DNA of 64,000 nt, taken from positions 930,001 through 994,000 of the forward strand of contig CM068590.1 in assembly GCA_035048485.1 (NCBI GenBank), given 5' to 3'. Under the pieces are notes generated by a model. It had not been told where the DNA came from. It was given only the letters and a program-made list of their open reading frames with translations, and did no database searches. Every line of letters starts with the position of its first letter. The first letter of the stretch is position 1. A program made the position numbers and the translations under genes. Shown here piece after piece: positions 51,201 through 62,334 of this stretch. This DNA comes from Pteria penguin (lineage: Eukaryota; Mollusca; Bivalvia; Pterioida; Pteriidae).

Positions 51201-51846
51201 ATACACGTATCTGTACAATAACCAATCAGCTTGTCTTTACCGATTTCATTCAAATACCATTGATGCACTTTTACGACAAGTAGATATACGGGTATAAAGA
51301 ACGTAGTTATACGTCCAAACAGGGACGTATATATCTAAAACATATACGTCCGTGCTCCAGGTGCGCACTATATTTTCAATTTTTATATAAAAAAATGCGT
51401 TCTAGTTTTAAAAATATTTAGAACAGCAGAATACCTTAAGATACATTTCAAACGTTCATTGTGTAATCAAGCAGAGGAGATTTAAAAAGATGTTAAATGA
51501 TTATTAATCAAGATATCTTTAAGTCTAATTTCGTTATTTTTCATGCTTCACTGAACAAACACAATACGCATCATCATAAGATCGCTGCCTTTTTAGCACT
51601 ATCATACCCATTTACCGGGACATATTTCGTGTCCACGTTTGACCGTCTGACGGCGCGGACACAGGTAAATGACCACCTATATACGCGGTCAATATGGCCG
51701 ATATACAGGGACAGTGTCCACGCGTGTCCGCGGCTTTACACGCCCAAATCCAATGTCCACGGTACATGCACGGTAGCTGTGATAACGAGAAGGTCAGACT
51801 TAAGACATTAAATAACAAAGGCTACATAATTATTCTGGAAAAATAC
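48252..51846. other. 5' flank of the phosphatase gene
   Basis: Expected to hold the promoter and perhaps a non-coding first exon, neither identified. Contains C or G runs near 49923, 50123, 50376 and 50615, and a small palindromic region with ATACGTCC near 51300-51350. No convincing coding exon. Confidence 0.4.
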
Positions 51847-52110
51847 TGATTGATTATTGTTTTACATTAATCCACTGTTATTTCACGTATATGGTGACGG
51901 CATCTGATGTCTTGCATACAAATTTCTACCGTTGCAACGGACCCACCCGAAACAGCGAGGGATCTTTAACGTGCCACGCCTACCGTGCACGAGACCTCGG
52001 TTTTTACTGTCTCGTCTGAAAGACAGAACACCGGTGTGCCCGGGACGAGAATCGAACCCCGGACCTCTAGGTCACGAGCCGGGTACCTCATCCACTAGAC
52101 CACATCGCTC
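51847..52110 (-). mobile_element. SINE-A, full-length
   Basis: Minus-strand copy. The left side holds the (AATC)n-type tail, TTGTTTTACATTAATCCACT and the body GTGACGGCATCTGATG; the right side holds B-box complement GAATCGAACCCC and the A-box region near 52090. Confidence 0.85.
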
Positions 52111-52145
52111 CTTTTTCTAGAAAATAAAGACATATATAAATTGCA

Positions 52146-52157
52146 TATAAAAATATA
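52146..52157. repeat. LINE target-site duplication, left copy
   Basis: TATAAAAATATA, identical to 58050-58061 on the far side of the LINE. Confidence 0.85.
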
Positions 52158-52371
52158 GATAGATAGATAGATAGATACATTATTGTTTTACGTCGCACCG
52201 GGAATATTTCACCCATATGGCGACGGTTACAAGCTAACATAAACCAAATTAAAAAAGAGCAATTAAAAATATTTAGGAAAGACCAGCTCTCATTGTATAA
52301 CGTATCTACATATAAATGATGTTACTAAATATACATATATACACAATTATAATACGTTACATTTCAATATA
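52158..52371 (-). other. LINE 3' UTR and (TATC)n tail
   Basis: Ends (minus strand) GGTGCGACGTAAAACAATAA then TATC repeats. About 48 bases before the tail resemble the SINE-A 3' end at roughly 80 percent identity, including CCATAT and GTGAAATA. This is the likely recognition region for the reverse transcriptase. Confidence 0.85.
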
Positions 52372-55300
52372 TCATATTTTATTGAATAGGTTCACTTCTT
52401 TCAAAAAATCTAGAACTCTTGAAATACTGATACTCTCAAATAATTCATTCATACTTTGTACAGTATAATACTGATTTCGAATGTGTGCAGTGTCTGCACA
52501 TTCCAACAATATATGTTTAATACTTAATAGACATCCGCAAGGGATACACTCTGGAGGAGGCTCTTCCTTTAAAAGGTAAGAATGCGTTATCCAAGAATGC
52601 CCAATGCGGAGTCTACAAGTAACAATTTCATCTCTACGACAAGAATGATGATAATTTATTCTATATTTAAAAATCGGCTTCAGATCATGAAGTTTATTAT
52701 TATCTTCATGGTCCCAGTTTTCTTGTGACAAAGCATCAATATAATTCAATATAGATGTTTTAAAATCTGTATAAGGTATTTTACCCACGATATCTAGTCT
52801 ATTTAATCCTTCTTTTGTTGCTTTGTCAGCTTTAACGTTACCTACGAATCCCGTATGTCCAGGAAGCCAACAAAATACAATGTCAAAATTATTTGACAAC
52901 AAAGAATTTACCTTTTCTAAAATCCTCAAGATGTAGGGATTACTAGTATTGAAATTTTTGATAGCTTGAAGACATGATAAAGAGTCAGAAAAAACGATAC
53001 TCTTAAAGTGTTTATTTTTTTCAATATGAACAAGTGCTAAAAGTATAGCCTTAGCTTCAGCTGTAAATATAGAACAATTATTTGGTAAACGTATGGATAA
53101 AGAAATATCGGTATCAGTTACTGCAGCAGCTGCCACTCTGCCATCATCCTTGGAACCATCAGTATAGTATGATTTATATTCCGAATACAAAGATCTTATT
53201 TCTGAAAACATTTGTTGATATTTCAAAGAATTCGTATCAATTTTCTTATGATCTGATAATTTCAGTATAACGTTCGATTTTTTCATCAACCAAGGCGGTG
53301 AAGAAGGTATTTCATAATTTGCTATATCAGATAATCTAATTCCAGCCTCTTCTATATGTGGTCGAACCCGTAATCCAATATTCTTAATACTATTGGGTTT
53401 ACTATTGTATAAAATTTCATGTTTTGGTTTAAAAACGCAGTCAAAAGCGGGATTCGAAGAATTTGAATACAGTTTAATTACATATTGCAAAGTAAGTTTC
53501 AGTCTTCTTTCATTTAAAGATGGTTCCCCAGCTTCAGCATATAAACTAGTTGCAGGTGAGGTTCTGAAAGCACCAAGACTCAAACGTAAGCCCTGGTGAT
53601 GTATGGTGTCCAGAAGCTGTAAATAGGACTTTCTGGCCGAACCATAAACAATACAACCATAGTCCAGCTTCGATCGAACCAGCGATCTATAAAGCTGGAG
53701 CAAGGTTGTACTTTCAGCACCCCACTCCACACCAGATAAAACTTTTAATATATCTAAAGCTTTTAAACATTTTATTTTCAAAGATCTGATATGCGGCAAA
53801 AACGATAATCGTTTATCAAAAATAAGTCCAAGAAATTTAACTTCATTCACTACTTTAATCTGATTACCGTCCATAAACAGTTCTGGGTCATTATGTAAAC
53901 GCCTATTCTGGCAAAAATGAACACAAGAAGTTTTATTTTTCGAAAATTTAAAACCGTTTTCAATTGACCATTGGAAGATATGGTTCAAACAAAGCTGAAG
54001 CTTCCGCTCAATCATATTCATATTTTTCCCTCGACAGCATATTAGAAAGTCATCAACATAAAGGGAACCATCTATATCATGTTTCAAAACTTGAGCTAAA
54101 CTATTAATTTTAATGCTAAACAGAGTAACGGATAATATACTTCCCTGAGGTACGCCCAACTCCTGTTCATAACAATTGGACGTATGAGCACCTAGTCGAA
54201 TATTAAACCGTCTGTCTTTTAAAAAATTCGAAATAAATATTGGCAAGTTACCTCGGAGACCCATATTATATAAATCTTTTAAAATACCATATTTCCAAGT
54301 TGTATCATATGCCTTTTCTAAATCAAAAAATATCGATACAACATGTTCTTTATTTATAAAAGCATCACGAATATATGATTCTAAACGAACAAGATGATCG
54401 ACAGTACTTCTGTGTTTTCTAAAACCACACTGAATATCAGTAAGTAAATTATTATGTTCCAAAAACCAGACAAGTCTATCATTAATCATTCGTTCTAAAG
54501 TTTTACATACACAGCTAGTTAATGATATTGGCCTATAGTTAATGGGATCAGTATGATCCTTTCCTGTTTTTGGAATAGGAATTATAATGGAATCTCTCCA
54601 TGATTCAGGGAATCTGCCTTCAGACCAAATTCGATTGAAAATATCTAGTAATATATATAATGATTCTATTGGAAGATGTTTAAGAATTTGGTAATGAATT
54701 TCGTCTGACCCAGTCGCTGTATCACGAGATTTTTCTAAAGAAGACTTTAATTCATCAATAGAAAATAGTTTGTTATAATCTTCAGTACTACAAGAATTAA
54801 AATTAAGTTTTATTTTTTCGGTCTTACGTTTTATCCGTTGAAATTCCGGTAAACAGTTTGTGGAAGAAGAATTTTTTGAAAAAGTTTCTCCCAAAAAATT
54901 TGCAATATCAGCTTTTGACGTTAAAATCGTATTATTTTGTCTTAGGTGTTTTAATTTGGATGAGGTGCCTTTACCGTTAATTTTCTTAATCATCTTCCAG
55001 ACTTTATTAATAGGGGTATGCGTATTAACTTTAGATACATATTTTCTCCATGATAATCGTTTGCTTTGATTTATAGTGCGCCTGGCGATGGCCCTACATT
55101 TACGAAGTGTATTTAGATTAGAATTTATTGGATGCCGTTTATAAAGTTTTTCAGCCTTCTTCCGCTCTTTGACAACAATTCTACAATTGTCATCAAACCA
55201 TGGGTTATATTTACGTTTTGGTATTGTAGAGGTTTTAGGTATACTTTTCTCGCAAATTTGAATAAGATTATTTGTAAAAGTAAGAATAGGTTCTTTTTCA

Positions 55301-56061
55301 CTATCATAATTCATTGTATTAAGTTCAAACAAACAATCTGTTTGGAATTGTGTCCAATCAGCTTTATCGAGTTTCCAACGTGGGATTCGATCATCGCTCG
55401 ATGTTATATTGCTTTTTAAAAGAGTTGGAAAATGATCACTTCCACATAGGTCATCATGGACTGACCATACAAAATCAGTAAAAAGCGAAGGATCTGTTAT
55501 GGCAAGGTCAATCGAAGTATAAGAACCATTCCCAGGATGTAAATAAGTATTTGACCCGTCATTAAAGACACATAAATTATGTTTTTGTATAAAATTTTCA
55601 ATTATTTTTCCTTTATTGTCTGTATTATCACTGCCCCACAAAGGATTATGGGCATTGAAGTCACCTAATAAAATGTATGGTTTAGGTAACTGGTCAACAA
55701 GGTTATCTAGTTCAAGTTGATCTAAAATTAAGTTAGGTGGAATATATATTGAACATAAAGTGATCGTTTTATGTAATGTAACACGTACAGCAACAGCTTG
55801 TAAAGTTGTGTTCAATGAAATATTACTGTGTAAAATGGAATTCCGAACGAAGATGGACGAACCACCTGTAGCTCTTTCATTTACACTATACAAATTATAT
55901 TGTGAGAAATTCGTCACTTGAAGTTTATCCGTGTCTTTAAGATGAGTCTCCTGAAGGCAGAATACCGTTGGAGAAAAATTATGATCTAATTGAAAAAGTT
56001 CATTTATATTTACCTTTAAACCTCTACAGTTCCACTGTATAATCGAATCGGAACGATTCAT
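52372..56061 (-). CDS. LINE ORF2: endonuclease, reverse transcriptase, RNase H
   Basis: 1229 residues. The N-terminal APE-type endonuclease has WNCRGL, QETH, GDFNAHN and SDH (208-210). The reverse transcriptase, about 440-720, has YRPISLTSCVCKTLE, FFDLEKAYD, GVPQGSILS and catalytic YVDD (668-671). RNase H, about 960-1090, has YTDGSKDD (from 966), FTAEAKA, FSDSLS and LPGHTG. The C-terminal CX2CXXXXXXH-type cysteine cluster (ECIPCGCLLSIKHILLEC) is typical of the group. The start codon overlaps the ORF1 stop as ATGA, implying coupled re-initiation. All catalytic motifs look intact, so it could still be active. Confidence 0.96.
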   Translation of the reverse strand: MNRSDSIIQWNCRGLKVNINELFQLDHNFSPTVFCLQETHLKDTDKLQVTNFSQYNLYSVNERATGGSSIFVRNSILHSNISLNTTLQAVAVRVTLHKTITLCSIYIPPNLILDQLELDNLVDQLPKPYILLGDFNAHNPLWGSDNTDNKGKIIENFIQKHNLCVFNDGSNTYLHPGNGSYTSIDLAITDPSLFTDFVWSVHDDLCGSDHFPTLLKSNITSSDDRIPRWKLDKADWTQFQTDCLFELNTMNYDSEKEPILTFTNNLIQICEKSIPKTSTIPKRKYNPWFDDNCRIVVKERKKAEKLYKRHPINSNLNTLRKCRAIARRTINQSKRLSWRKYVSKVNTHTPINKVWKMIKKINGKGTSSKLKHLRQNNTILTSKADIANFLGETFSKNSSSTNCLPEFQRIKRKTEKIKLNFNSCSTEDYNKLFSIDELKSSLEKSRDTATGSDEIHYQILKHLPIESLYILLDIFNRIWSEGRFPESWRDSIIIPIPKTGKDHTDPINYRPISLTSCVCKTLERMINDRLVWFLEHNNLLTDIQCGFRKHRSTVDHLVRLESYIRDAFINKEHVVSIFFDLEKAYDTTWKYGILKDLYNMGLRGNLPIFISNFLKDRRFNIRLGAHTSNCYEQELGVPQGSILSVTLFSIKINSLAQVLKHDIDGSLYVDDFLICCRGKNMNMIERKLQLCLNHIFQWSIENGFKFSKNKTSCVHFCQNRRLHNDPELFMDGNQIKVVNEVKFLGLIFDKRLSFLPHIRSLKIKCLKALDILKVLSGVEWGAESTTLLQLYRSLVRSKLDYGCIVYGSARKSYLQLLDTIHHQGLRLSLGAFRTSPATSLYAEAGEPSLNERRLKLTLQYVIKLYSNSSNPAFDCVFKPKHEILYNSKPNSIKNIGLRVRPHIEEAGIRLSDIANYEIPSSPPWLMKKSNVILKLSDHKKIDTNSLKYQQMFSEIRSLYSEYKSYYTDGSKDDGRVAAAAVTDTDISLSIRLPNNCSIFTAEAKAILLALVHIEKNKHFKSIVFSDSLSCLQAIKNFNTSNPYILRILEKVNSLLSNNFDIVFCWLPGHTGFVGNVKADKATKEGLNRLDIVGKIPYTDFKTSILNYIDALSQENWDHEDNNKLHDLKPIFKYRINYHHSCRRDEIVTCRLRIGHSWITHSYLLKEEPPPECIPCGCLLSIKHILLECADTAHIRNQYYTVQSMNELFESISISRVLDFLKEVNLFNKI

Positions 56062-57437
56062 TTGTCTGTAAGTCGGGCAAGTGAAGGCTTGCGACCTTTT
56101 TTCTTTGGGGACTTACTACGACCCCTTACATTTATTAAAGGAATATTTTTTGTATTTTTATCATCATTTACAGACGTAGTATTTTCTGTCGAATTTGTAT
56201 CAGGAGAGGTATCTTCCATCTCTATTTCCAAAACATCGAATTTATTCCGAACGACCACCTCAGGGTTCAATGGTACATTTGCGGACGACGGTCTATTTTT
56301 AACACTTGTTTTGCTTTTAGATTTCACAGGAGATGATGATTTATTGTTTACTGTTTTTTGCAGATTTGATGCAGTCTGCGAAGACAAAGTCGACGAGGAT
56401 GCTTTAGGTTTCGACACAGCAGATAACGAGGAAATATCAGATTTCAAACATGATATGTCAGTTTGAATGGCAATTGAAACAGTTTTCTTTGAAGCTTTGG
56501 AAGCGTAGCTGTTAATATTTATTGCAGGAATATGTTGGTTTTCATAAACTTTCCTTGCTTCAGGATATGATAATCCCTGTTCAACTTTAATCTTTATAAT
56601 CTCCTGTTCTTTTTTGTATACAGGACAGTCTTTCGATGAAGCACAATGATTGCCTTTACAGTTCAGGCATTTAGCGTCGGCAGAACAAGGTTCAATGCCA
56701 TCAAAGTGCTCATCATACCCGTCAACTCCAGTGTCAACATGACCACATTGGTGACACGTTTTCCTATTTCGACATGTCTTCAAGCTGTGACCAAACTTCT
56801 GACAATAAAAACAACGCAACGGCGAAGGATAATACAGGTCAACTTTGGCTGTAACATAGCCTAATTTTATTTGTTGAGGTACAGATGATGTACTAAATGT
56901 AAGAAGGAAAGTATGTGTTTTGATTTCTTTGCCATCCTTTTTAATAATGAAACGACGTACACCGACAACTTTTTGATTTTTCAATTCTGACAGAATGACG
57001 TCATCTGCTAATAAAGCAAGATTTTTGTCTTTGTCCCTCAAAATACCACGACATGTATTGAGGTTAAAATGAGGAGATACTTTTACAGGAATGTCACCAA
57101 TGTGGTCCAACGTTAACAAGTTAAGCGATTGTTGCTTTTTAGCACATTCAACTAAAAGCTGACCGTTCCTTTGTTTAGTAACGTTTTTAACCGTGCCTGC
57201 CACTGATTGAATGGTTTTATCTACCAAGAAGGGTGAAGCTTTAGCTAAAGCCCTATCCTCAGATGTTATTACCAGAAAGCGAGACCAGTCATCATCAGGT
57301 TGTTCAAGAGTGTTTTGATTATTGTCCGCAAGACGTTTTCGTTTGTTCAAAGTTTGGTGGTTTGGTATTGGGGAAGCCATTAGAAAAGATTTATAATTCA
57401 TTCTCACAACAACCCACCCTCCAGGGAGTGTCAACAA
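56058..57437 (-). CDS. LINE ORF1: Gag-like RNA-binding protein with zinc knuckles
   Basis: 459 residues from the first ATG; later in-frame ATGs at 57401 (MNYK) and 57380 (MASP) are also plausible starts. Zinc knuckles: CX2CX4HX4C at 209-222, a second expanded Cys/His cluster from 228, and a third CX2CX3H-type at 257-271. The segment 50-200 resembles the RNA-binding part of I-group ORF1 proteins. The C-terminal 150 residues are Ser/Lys-rich and disordered, ending in RSKSPKKKGRKP, which is basic. It probably coats the element RNA. Confidence 0.92.
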   Translation of the reverse strand: MLTLPGGWVVVRMNYKSFLMASPIPNHQTLNKRKRLADNNQNTLEQPDDDWSRFLVITSEDRALAKASPFLVDKTIQSVAGTVKNVTKQRNGQLLVECAKKQQSLNLLTLDHIGDIPVKVSPHFNLNTCRGILRDKDKNLALLADDVILSELKNQKVVGVRRFIIKKDGKEIKTHTFLLTFSTSSVPQQIKLGYVTAKVDLYYPSPLRCFYCQKFGHSLKTCRNRKTCHQCGHVDTGVDGYDEHFDGIEPCSADAKCLNCKGNHCASSKDCPVYKKEQEIIKIKVEQGLSYPEARKVYENQHIPAININSYASKASKKTVSIAIQTDISCLKSDISSLSAVSKPKASSSTLSSQTASNLQKTVNNKSSSPVKSKSKTSVKNRPSSANVPLNPEVVVRNKFDVLEIEMEDTSPDTNSTENTTSVNDDKNTKNIPLINVRGRSKSPKKKGRKPSLARLTDK

Positions 57438-58049
57438 GGACCAGACAATACACTGTGGCTCTCCTACAGCAATGCACTGGAGTTGTTGTGAAAGTATACT
57501 CGACTATAAAGAAAAGAAATGCATTTAACTGCAAAAAAGGTAACTCGGGTACCAGTCGAGAGTACATTTCAGAACAGTCAATGGCATGCAAATACTTTCC
57601 ATTTACAATCGATTGGCCCATTAGCCACCGCCTTCTCAAATGAAAAGTTGGAAAATGCAATATATGACAAAAAGACAAAATTAGACAATATGCATAGTAC
57701 TTCAAGATGGAATAAGCAAGATAAATGAGGGCTTGGCATGACAAAGCCGATTGATCAGGATCGGGCCCATCCGACCGCCCGTCTAGCTGAAGTAAAGGCC
57801 AAAGTGGAGTGTTGGACACGAACAAACTGCAGTTTGAAGATGCCCTCAGCCACCAGGATCCCGTCCTCCAACGACACGGGTTGCATCCCACGGCAAACAG
57901 GATGCCTCATTTGGTCTATAACCGCGACCAGCAAGAGGGTGCTTGGGAATCTTTCATAAGAATTCCCCGGTTGCCTCATTTAGTCGCCTCATACGACACG
58001 CAAGAGGTACGGAGGTCCTATTCTTATCACCCCGGGGACCCCACGGGGG
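57438..58049 (-). promoter_or_regulatory. LINE 5' UTR, presumed internal promoter
   Basis: About 610 bp between the 5' end and ORF1. Starts with a G/C-rich stretch and contains CGTGTCGTATGAGGCGACTA. LINEs of this kind carry their promoter here; no specific element could be identified. Confidence 0.6.
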
Positions 58050-58061
58050 TATAAAAATATA
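58050..58061. repeat. LINE target-site duplication, right copy
   Basis: TATAAAAATATA, matching 52146-52157. Confidence 0.85.
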
Positions 58062-58337
58062 AAACTTTAAACATTATAGAGAAAGGGGGAGGGTGCATCC
58101 CACACACCCCTATTGAATCCGTCGGTGTTTATACATATAGTTTGCAATGTTAACAAATGCATAATTTGAAAAGTAAACAATTCACGATATTGGCTTTGTT
58201 GTAAAATTTGCAACCTCCAATCAAAGCGAAAAACTAATGAAATAAGGGACGGGGTCACAAATTGGAAATGGTCATTTTAGAATTTCATTCTGACTCTGTA
58301 CTCGTAGGAATTATTTTCGTCACAAGATAAACATATT
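58062..58337. other. no gene recognised
   Basis: Unique spacer between the LINE and the 66-bp array. Confidence 0.4.
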
Positions 58338-59586
58338 GTACAAGGTACGTTCATACTGGGAGGAAGCATGCATATTAATAACACCAAGTGATATAAACAT
58401 ACACAATGTACGTTCATACCGGGAGGCAGTCATAGGCTACGAATGAATACCAAGCGATATAAACATACACAATGTACGTTCATACTGGGAGGCGGTCATA
58501 GGCTACGAATGAGCATCAAGTGATATAAACATAGACGATACCGGAAGGCAATAATAGGCTACCAATGAACAACAAGTGATATTAACATACACGATGTACG
58601 TTCATACTGGGAGGCGGTCATAGGCTACCAATGAACACCAAATGATATCAACACACACAATGTACGTTTATACCGGGAGGCAGTCATAGGCTACGAATGA
58701 GCACCAAGTGATATAAACATACACAATGTACGTTCATACTGGGAGGCAGTCATAGGCTACGAATGAGCACCAAGTGATATAAACATACACAATGTACGTT
58801 CATACTGGGAGGCAGTCATAGGCTACGAATGAGCACCAAGTGATATAAACATACACAATGTACGTTCATACTGGGAGGCAGTCATAGGCTACGAATGAAC
58901 ACCAAGTGATATAAACATACACAATGTACGTTCATACTGGGAGGCAGTCATAGGCTACGAATGAGCACCAAGTGATATAAACATACACGATGTACGTTCA
59001 TACTGGGAGGCAGTCATAGGCTACGAATGAACACCAAGCGATATAAACATACACGATGTACGTTCATACTGGGAGGCAGTCATAGGCTACGAATGAGCAC
59101 CAAGTGATATAAACATACACGATGTACGTTCATACTGTGAGGCAGTCATAGGCTACGAATGAGCACCAAGTGATATAAACATACACGATGTACGTTCATA
59201 CTGGGAGGCGGTCATAGGCTACGAATGAACACCAAATGATATCAACACACACAACGTACGTTTATACCGGGAGGCGGTCATAGGCTCCGAATGAACACCA
59301 AGTGATATCAACACACAATGTACGTTCATACCGGGAGGCAATCATAAGCTACGAATGAACACCAAGCGAGATAAAGATACATGATGTACGTTCATACTGG
59401 GAGGCAGTCATAGGCTACGAATGGGCACCAAGTGATATAAATATACACGATGTACGTTCATACGGGTGGGGGGGGGGGTCATAGGCTACGAATGAACGCC
59501 AAGTGATATAAACATACATGATGTACGTTCATACCGGGAATCGGTCATAATCTACGAATGAACACCGAGCGATATTAACATACATG

Positions 59587-60283
59587 TAGCTTCAATATTT
59601 CGCCACACCAAACGTCATTTATTATCGGCTATTTATTTTGTTTGGTGGGACTTCAATGCCGTGACTATGCTGGCTTCGGCGCAGGGCCGATTGTGATTCA
59701 CAATCGGCATTTTTTGTACAATTCCCTTATTTGGGATCATTTTCCTATAATGGAAAATCGTAGTAAACATTAAAATAGAACTTTTTAAACATATTCAATT
59801 TGGAGTTGGGTTAATGCTTCTTGAGCCACCCTTTCAATGTCCATTTTTGACGACTTTTGGCGCTAAAATGTCAAGATATAGCCTTATTTATGTGTTACAC
59901 AAGCCTTATTATAATGTTTACTACGATTTTCCATAAAAGGAAATTTATCCCAAATAAGGAAACCATGTGACATCGCGACTCATTTCTTCCCACATCATTG
60001 CAAATGGCTGACTTGTAAAGTTTTCAAATCGCTACGAAAGTTTACACGTGAAATAATGTATGTTAAATGGATGCTTTACAAGAGAGCTTGCAGTTTTTAA
60101 TTAATATAAGGTATGTACTACTTACCTGTGACCTTATTTCCTGCAATTGTACAAAAAATGCCGATTGTGTGAATCACAATCGGCCCTGCGCCGAAGCCAG
60201 CATAGTCACGGCATTGAAGCCCCACCAAACAAAATGAATAGCCGATAAAAAATAACGTTTGGTGTGGCGAAATATTGAAGCTA
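59587..60283. mobile_element. 697-bp long-TIR element, MULE-like
   Basis: Terminal inverted repeats of about 150 bp begin TAGCTTCAATATTTCGCCAC; 9-bp duplications ACATACATG flank it (59578-59586 and 60284-60292). The TIRs contain a smaller hairpin (GCCGATTGTG / CACAATCGGC), and the centre has a second inverted pair (CGTAGTAAACAT / ATGTTTACTACG). Long TIRs with 9-bp target duplications suit Mutator-like elements. Non-coding. Confidence 0.82.
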
Positions 60284-60571
60284 ACATACATGATGTACGC
60301 TCACACCCGGTGGCAGTCATAGGCTACGAATGAACACCAAGCGATATAAAGATACATGATGTACGTTCATACTGGGAGGCGGTCATAGGCTACGAATGAA
60401 CACCAAGCAATATAAAGATACATGATGTACGTCCATACCGGGAGGCAGTCATAAGCTACGCATGAACACCAAGCGATATAAAGAGACATGATGTTCGTTC
60501 ATACTGGGGGGGATACATGTGGGAGATACTCCTTAGCGTACAACATACATGATGTACGCTCATACCGGGAA

Positions 60572-60840
60572 GCCGATTGATTAATTGACTGATTTTTGTT
60601 TTACGTCACACCACGAATATTATACGTACATGGTGACGGCATCTGTCTGATGCAGCGCATACAAATTTTGACCTTTGCAACGGACCCATCCGTAGCAGTG
60701 AGGGATCTTTAACGTGCCATGCATACCACGACACGGGGCCTCGGTTTTTACTTTCTCATCCGAAAGACAGCGCTAGGACACCGGCATGGCCAGAGCGGGA
60801 CTCGAACCCCGGCGCGATACCACCAGGCCACGCCGGCTTA
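60572..60840 (-). mobile_element. SINE-A, full-length
   Basis: Minus-strand copy inserted in the 66-bp array. Tail GATTGATTAATTGACTG at the left, then TTGTTTTACGTCACACCACG, body GTGACGGCATCTGTCTGATG and B-box complement GGACTCGAACCCC near 60800. Confidence 0.88.
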
Positions 60841-61452
60841 AACCGGGAGACAGTCAAAGACTACGAATGAACACCAAGTGATATAAATATACACGATGTA
60901 CGTTCATACTGGGAGGCGGTCACAGGCTACGAATGAACGCCACGTGATATAAACATACATGATGTACGCTCATACTGGGAGGCAGTCATAGGCTACGAAT
61001 GAACACCACGTGATATAAACATATACAAATATACAATGTACGTTCATATTGGGAGGTTGTCATTGGCTAATAATGAACTCAAAACGATATAAACATTCAC
61101 AGAATACAAAAATGATGGAGAAATCAGAGAGTAGTAGTTCATAGATAGATAGATAGATATATTATTGTTTTACGTCGCGCCGGGAATATTTCACCCATAT
61201 GGCGACGATTACAAGTTAACAGAAATCAAATCAAATTAAAAGAAAATTTTAAATACCTAGGAAAGACCAGCTCTCATTGTATATCGCATTTACACATAAA
61301 TGATACTGCTAAAATATACATGTATACCCGTTTAAAATATACCTCAATATAGCAAATTTTATTATACAAATTTAACTCTTTTAAAAATTCCAGAACTTTG
61401 GAAATACTGACATTTTCAAATAATTCATTCATATTTTCAACAGTATAATAAA

Positions 61453-62328
61453 TACAGAACATATATACCTTTTAATTTTATGCACCATATGCGCATTTCG
61501 ACAAGTTATGTCTCTTTAGTGATGCTCGTGGCCGAATGAATGGAATTCTCAAAATATATAAAAATATGAGGAGCAGTGTTGAAGCCAAAATGACCGAAAG
61601 GTGAACCAAAGACTATATCTAAGGACAGAGCTATGCATGTGGGAGATACTCCTTAGTTTTAGAGTGATTTACTTGATTTGATGTCTGAAAATTTTAAGTA
61701 TATATTTCATGTCAGTACAAAAGCACTGAAAACTAGACTTATGATGCCCTCGGGCACTATCAGTCCACCAGCAGTGACACCGGCCTAGAGGTTATAATAA
61801 ATATAGAACATATATACCTTTTAATTTTGTGCACCATATGCGCATTTCGACAAGTTATGTCTCTTTAGTGATGCTCGTGGCCGAATGAATGGAATTCTCA
61901 AAATATATAAAAATATGAATAGCAGTGTTGAAGCCAAAATGACCGAAAGGTGAACCAAAGACTATGTCTAAGGACAGAGCTATGCATGAGGGAGATACTC
62001 CTTAGTTTTAGAGTGATTTATTTAATTTGATGTCTGAAATTTTTAAGTATATATTTCATGTTAGTACAAAAGCACTGAAAACTAGACTTATGATGCCCTC
62101 GAGGACTATCAGTCCACCAGCAGTGACACCGGCCTAGTGGTTATAATAAATATAGAACATATATACCTTTTAATTTTGTGCGCCATGTGCGCATTTCGAC
62201 AAGTTATGTCTCTTCAGTAATGCTTGTGGCCGAATGAATGAAATTCTCAAAATATATAAAAATATGAAGAGCAGTGTTGAAGCCAAAATGACCGAAAGGT
62301 GAACCAAAGACTATATCTAAGGACAGAG
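61453..62328. mobile_element. insertion of 2.5 tandem 349-bp units in LINE copy 2
   Basis: AATATAGAACATATATACCT recurs at about 61451, 61799 and 62149. ATAATA occurs at both junctions with the LINE, fitting a short target duplication. Each unit has GCGCATTTCGACAAGTTATG and a GATGCTCGTGGCCGAATGAA block. No coding capacity. Elements with a tandem core in bivalves are often Helitron-related, but no terminal signature is clear. Confidence 0.7.
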
Positions 62329-62334
62329 CTATAA

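Larger units (their letters stand above)
52158..58049 (-). mobile_element. full-length I/Nimb-like non-LTR retrotransposon
   Basis: A 5.9-kb element with a 5' UTR of about 610 bp (G/C-rich start CCCCCGTGGGGTCCCCGGGG), ORF1, ORF2, a 214-bp 3' UTR and a (TATC)n tail, between perfect 12-bp target duplications. Both frames lack stops. Endonuclease, reverse transcriptase and RNase H in one ORF place it in the I group; the Nimb assignment is by resemblance only. Two further copies lie at the right end of the window. Confidence 0.92.
58338..61060. repeat. 66-bp minisatellite with two insertions
   Basis: Unit contains GTACGTTCATACTGGGAGGC, AGTCATAGGCTACGAATGA and CACCAAGTGATATAAACATA. About 30 copies, split by the 697-bp TIR element (59587-60283) and a SINE-A (60572-60840). 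Right-hand copies are more diverged. Confidence 0.95.

Noticed and set aside
56062..56864. Plus-strand frames of 134 and 72 codons
   Set aside because: Antisense shadows of LINE ORF1.
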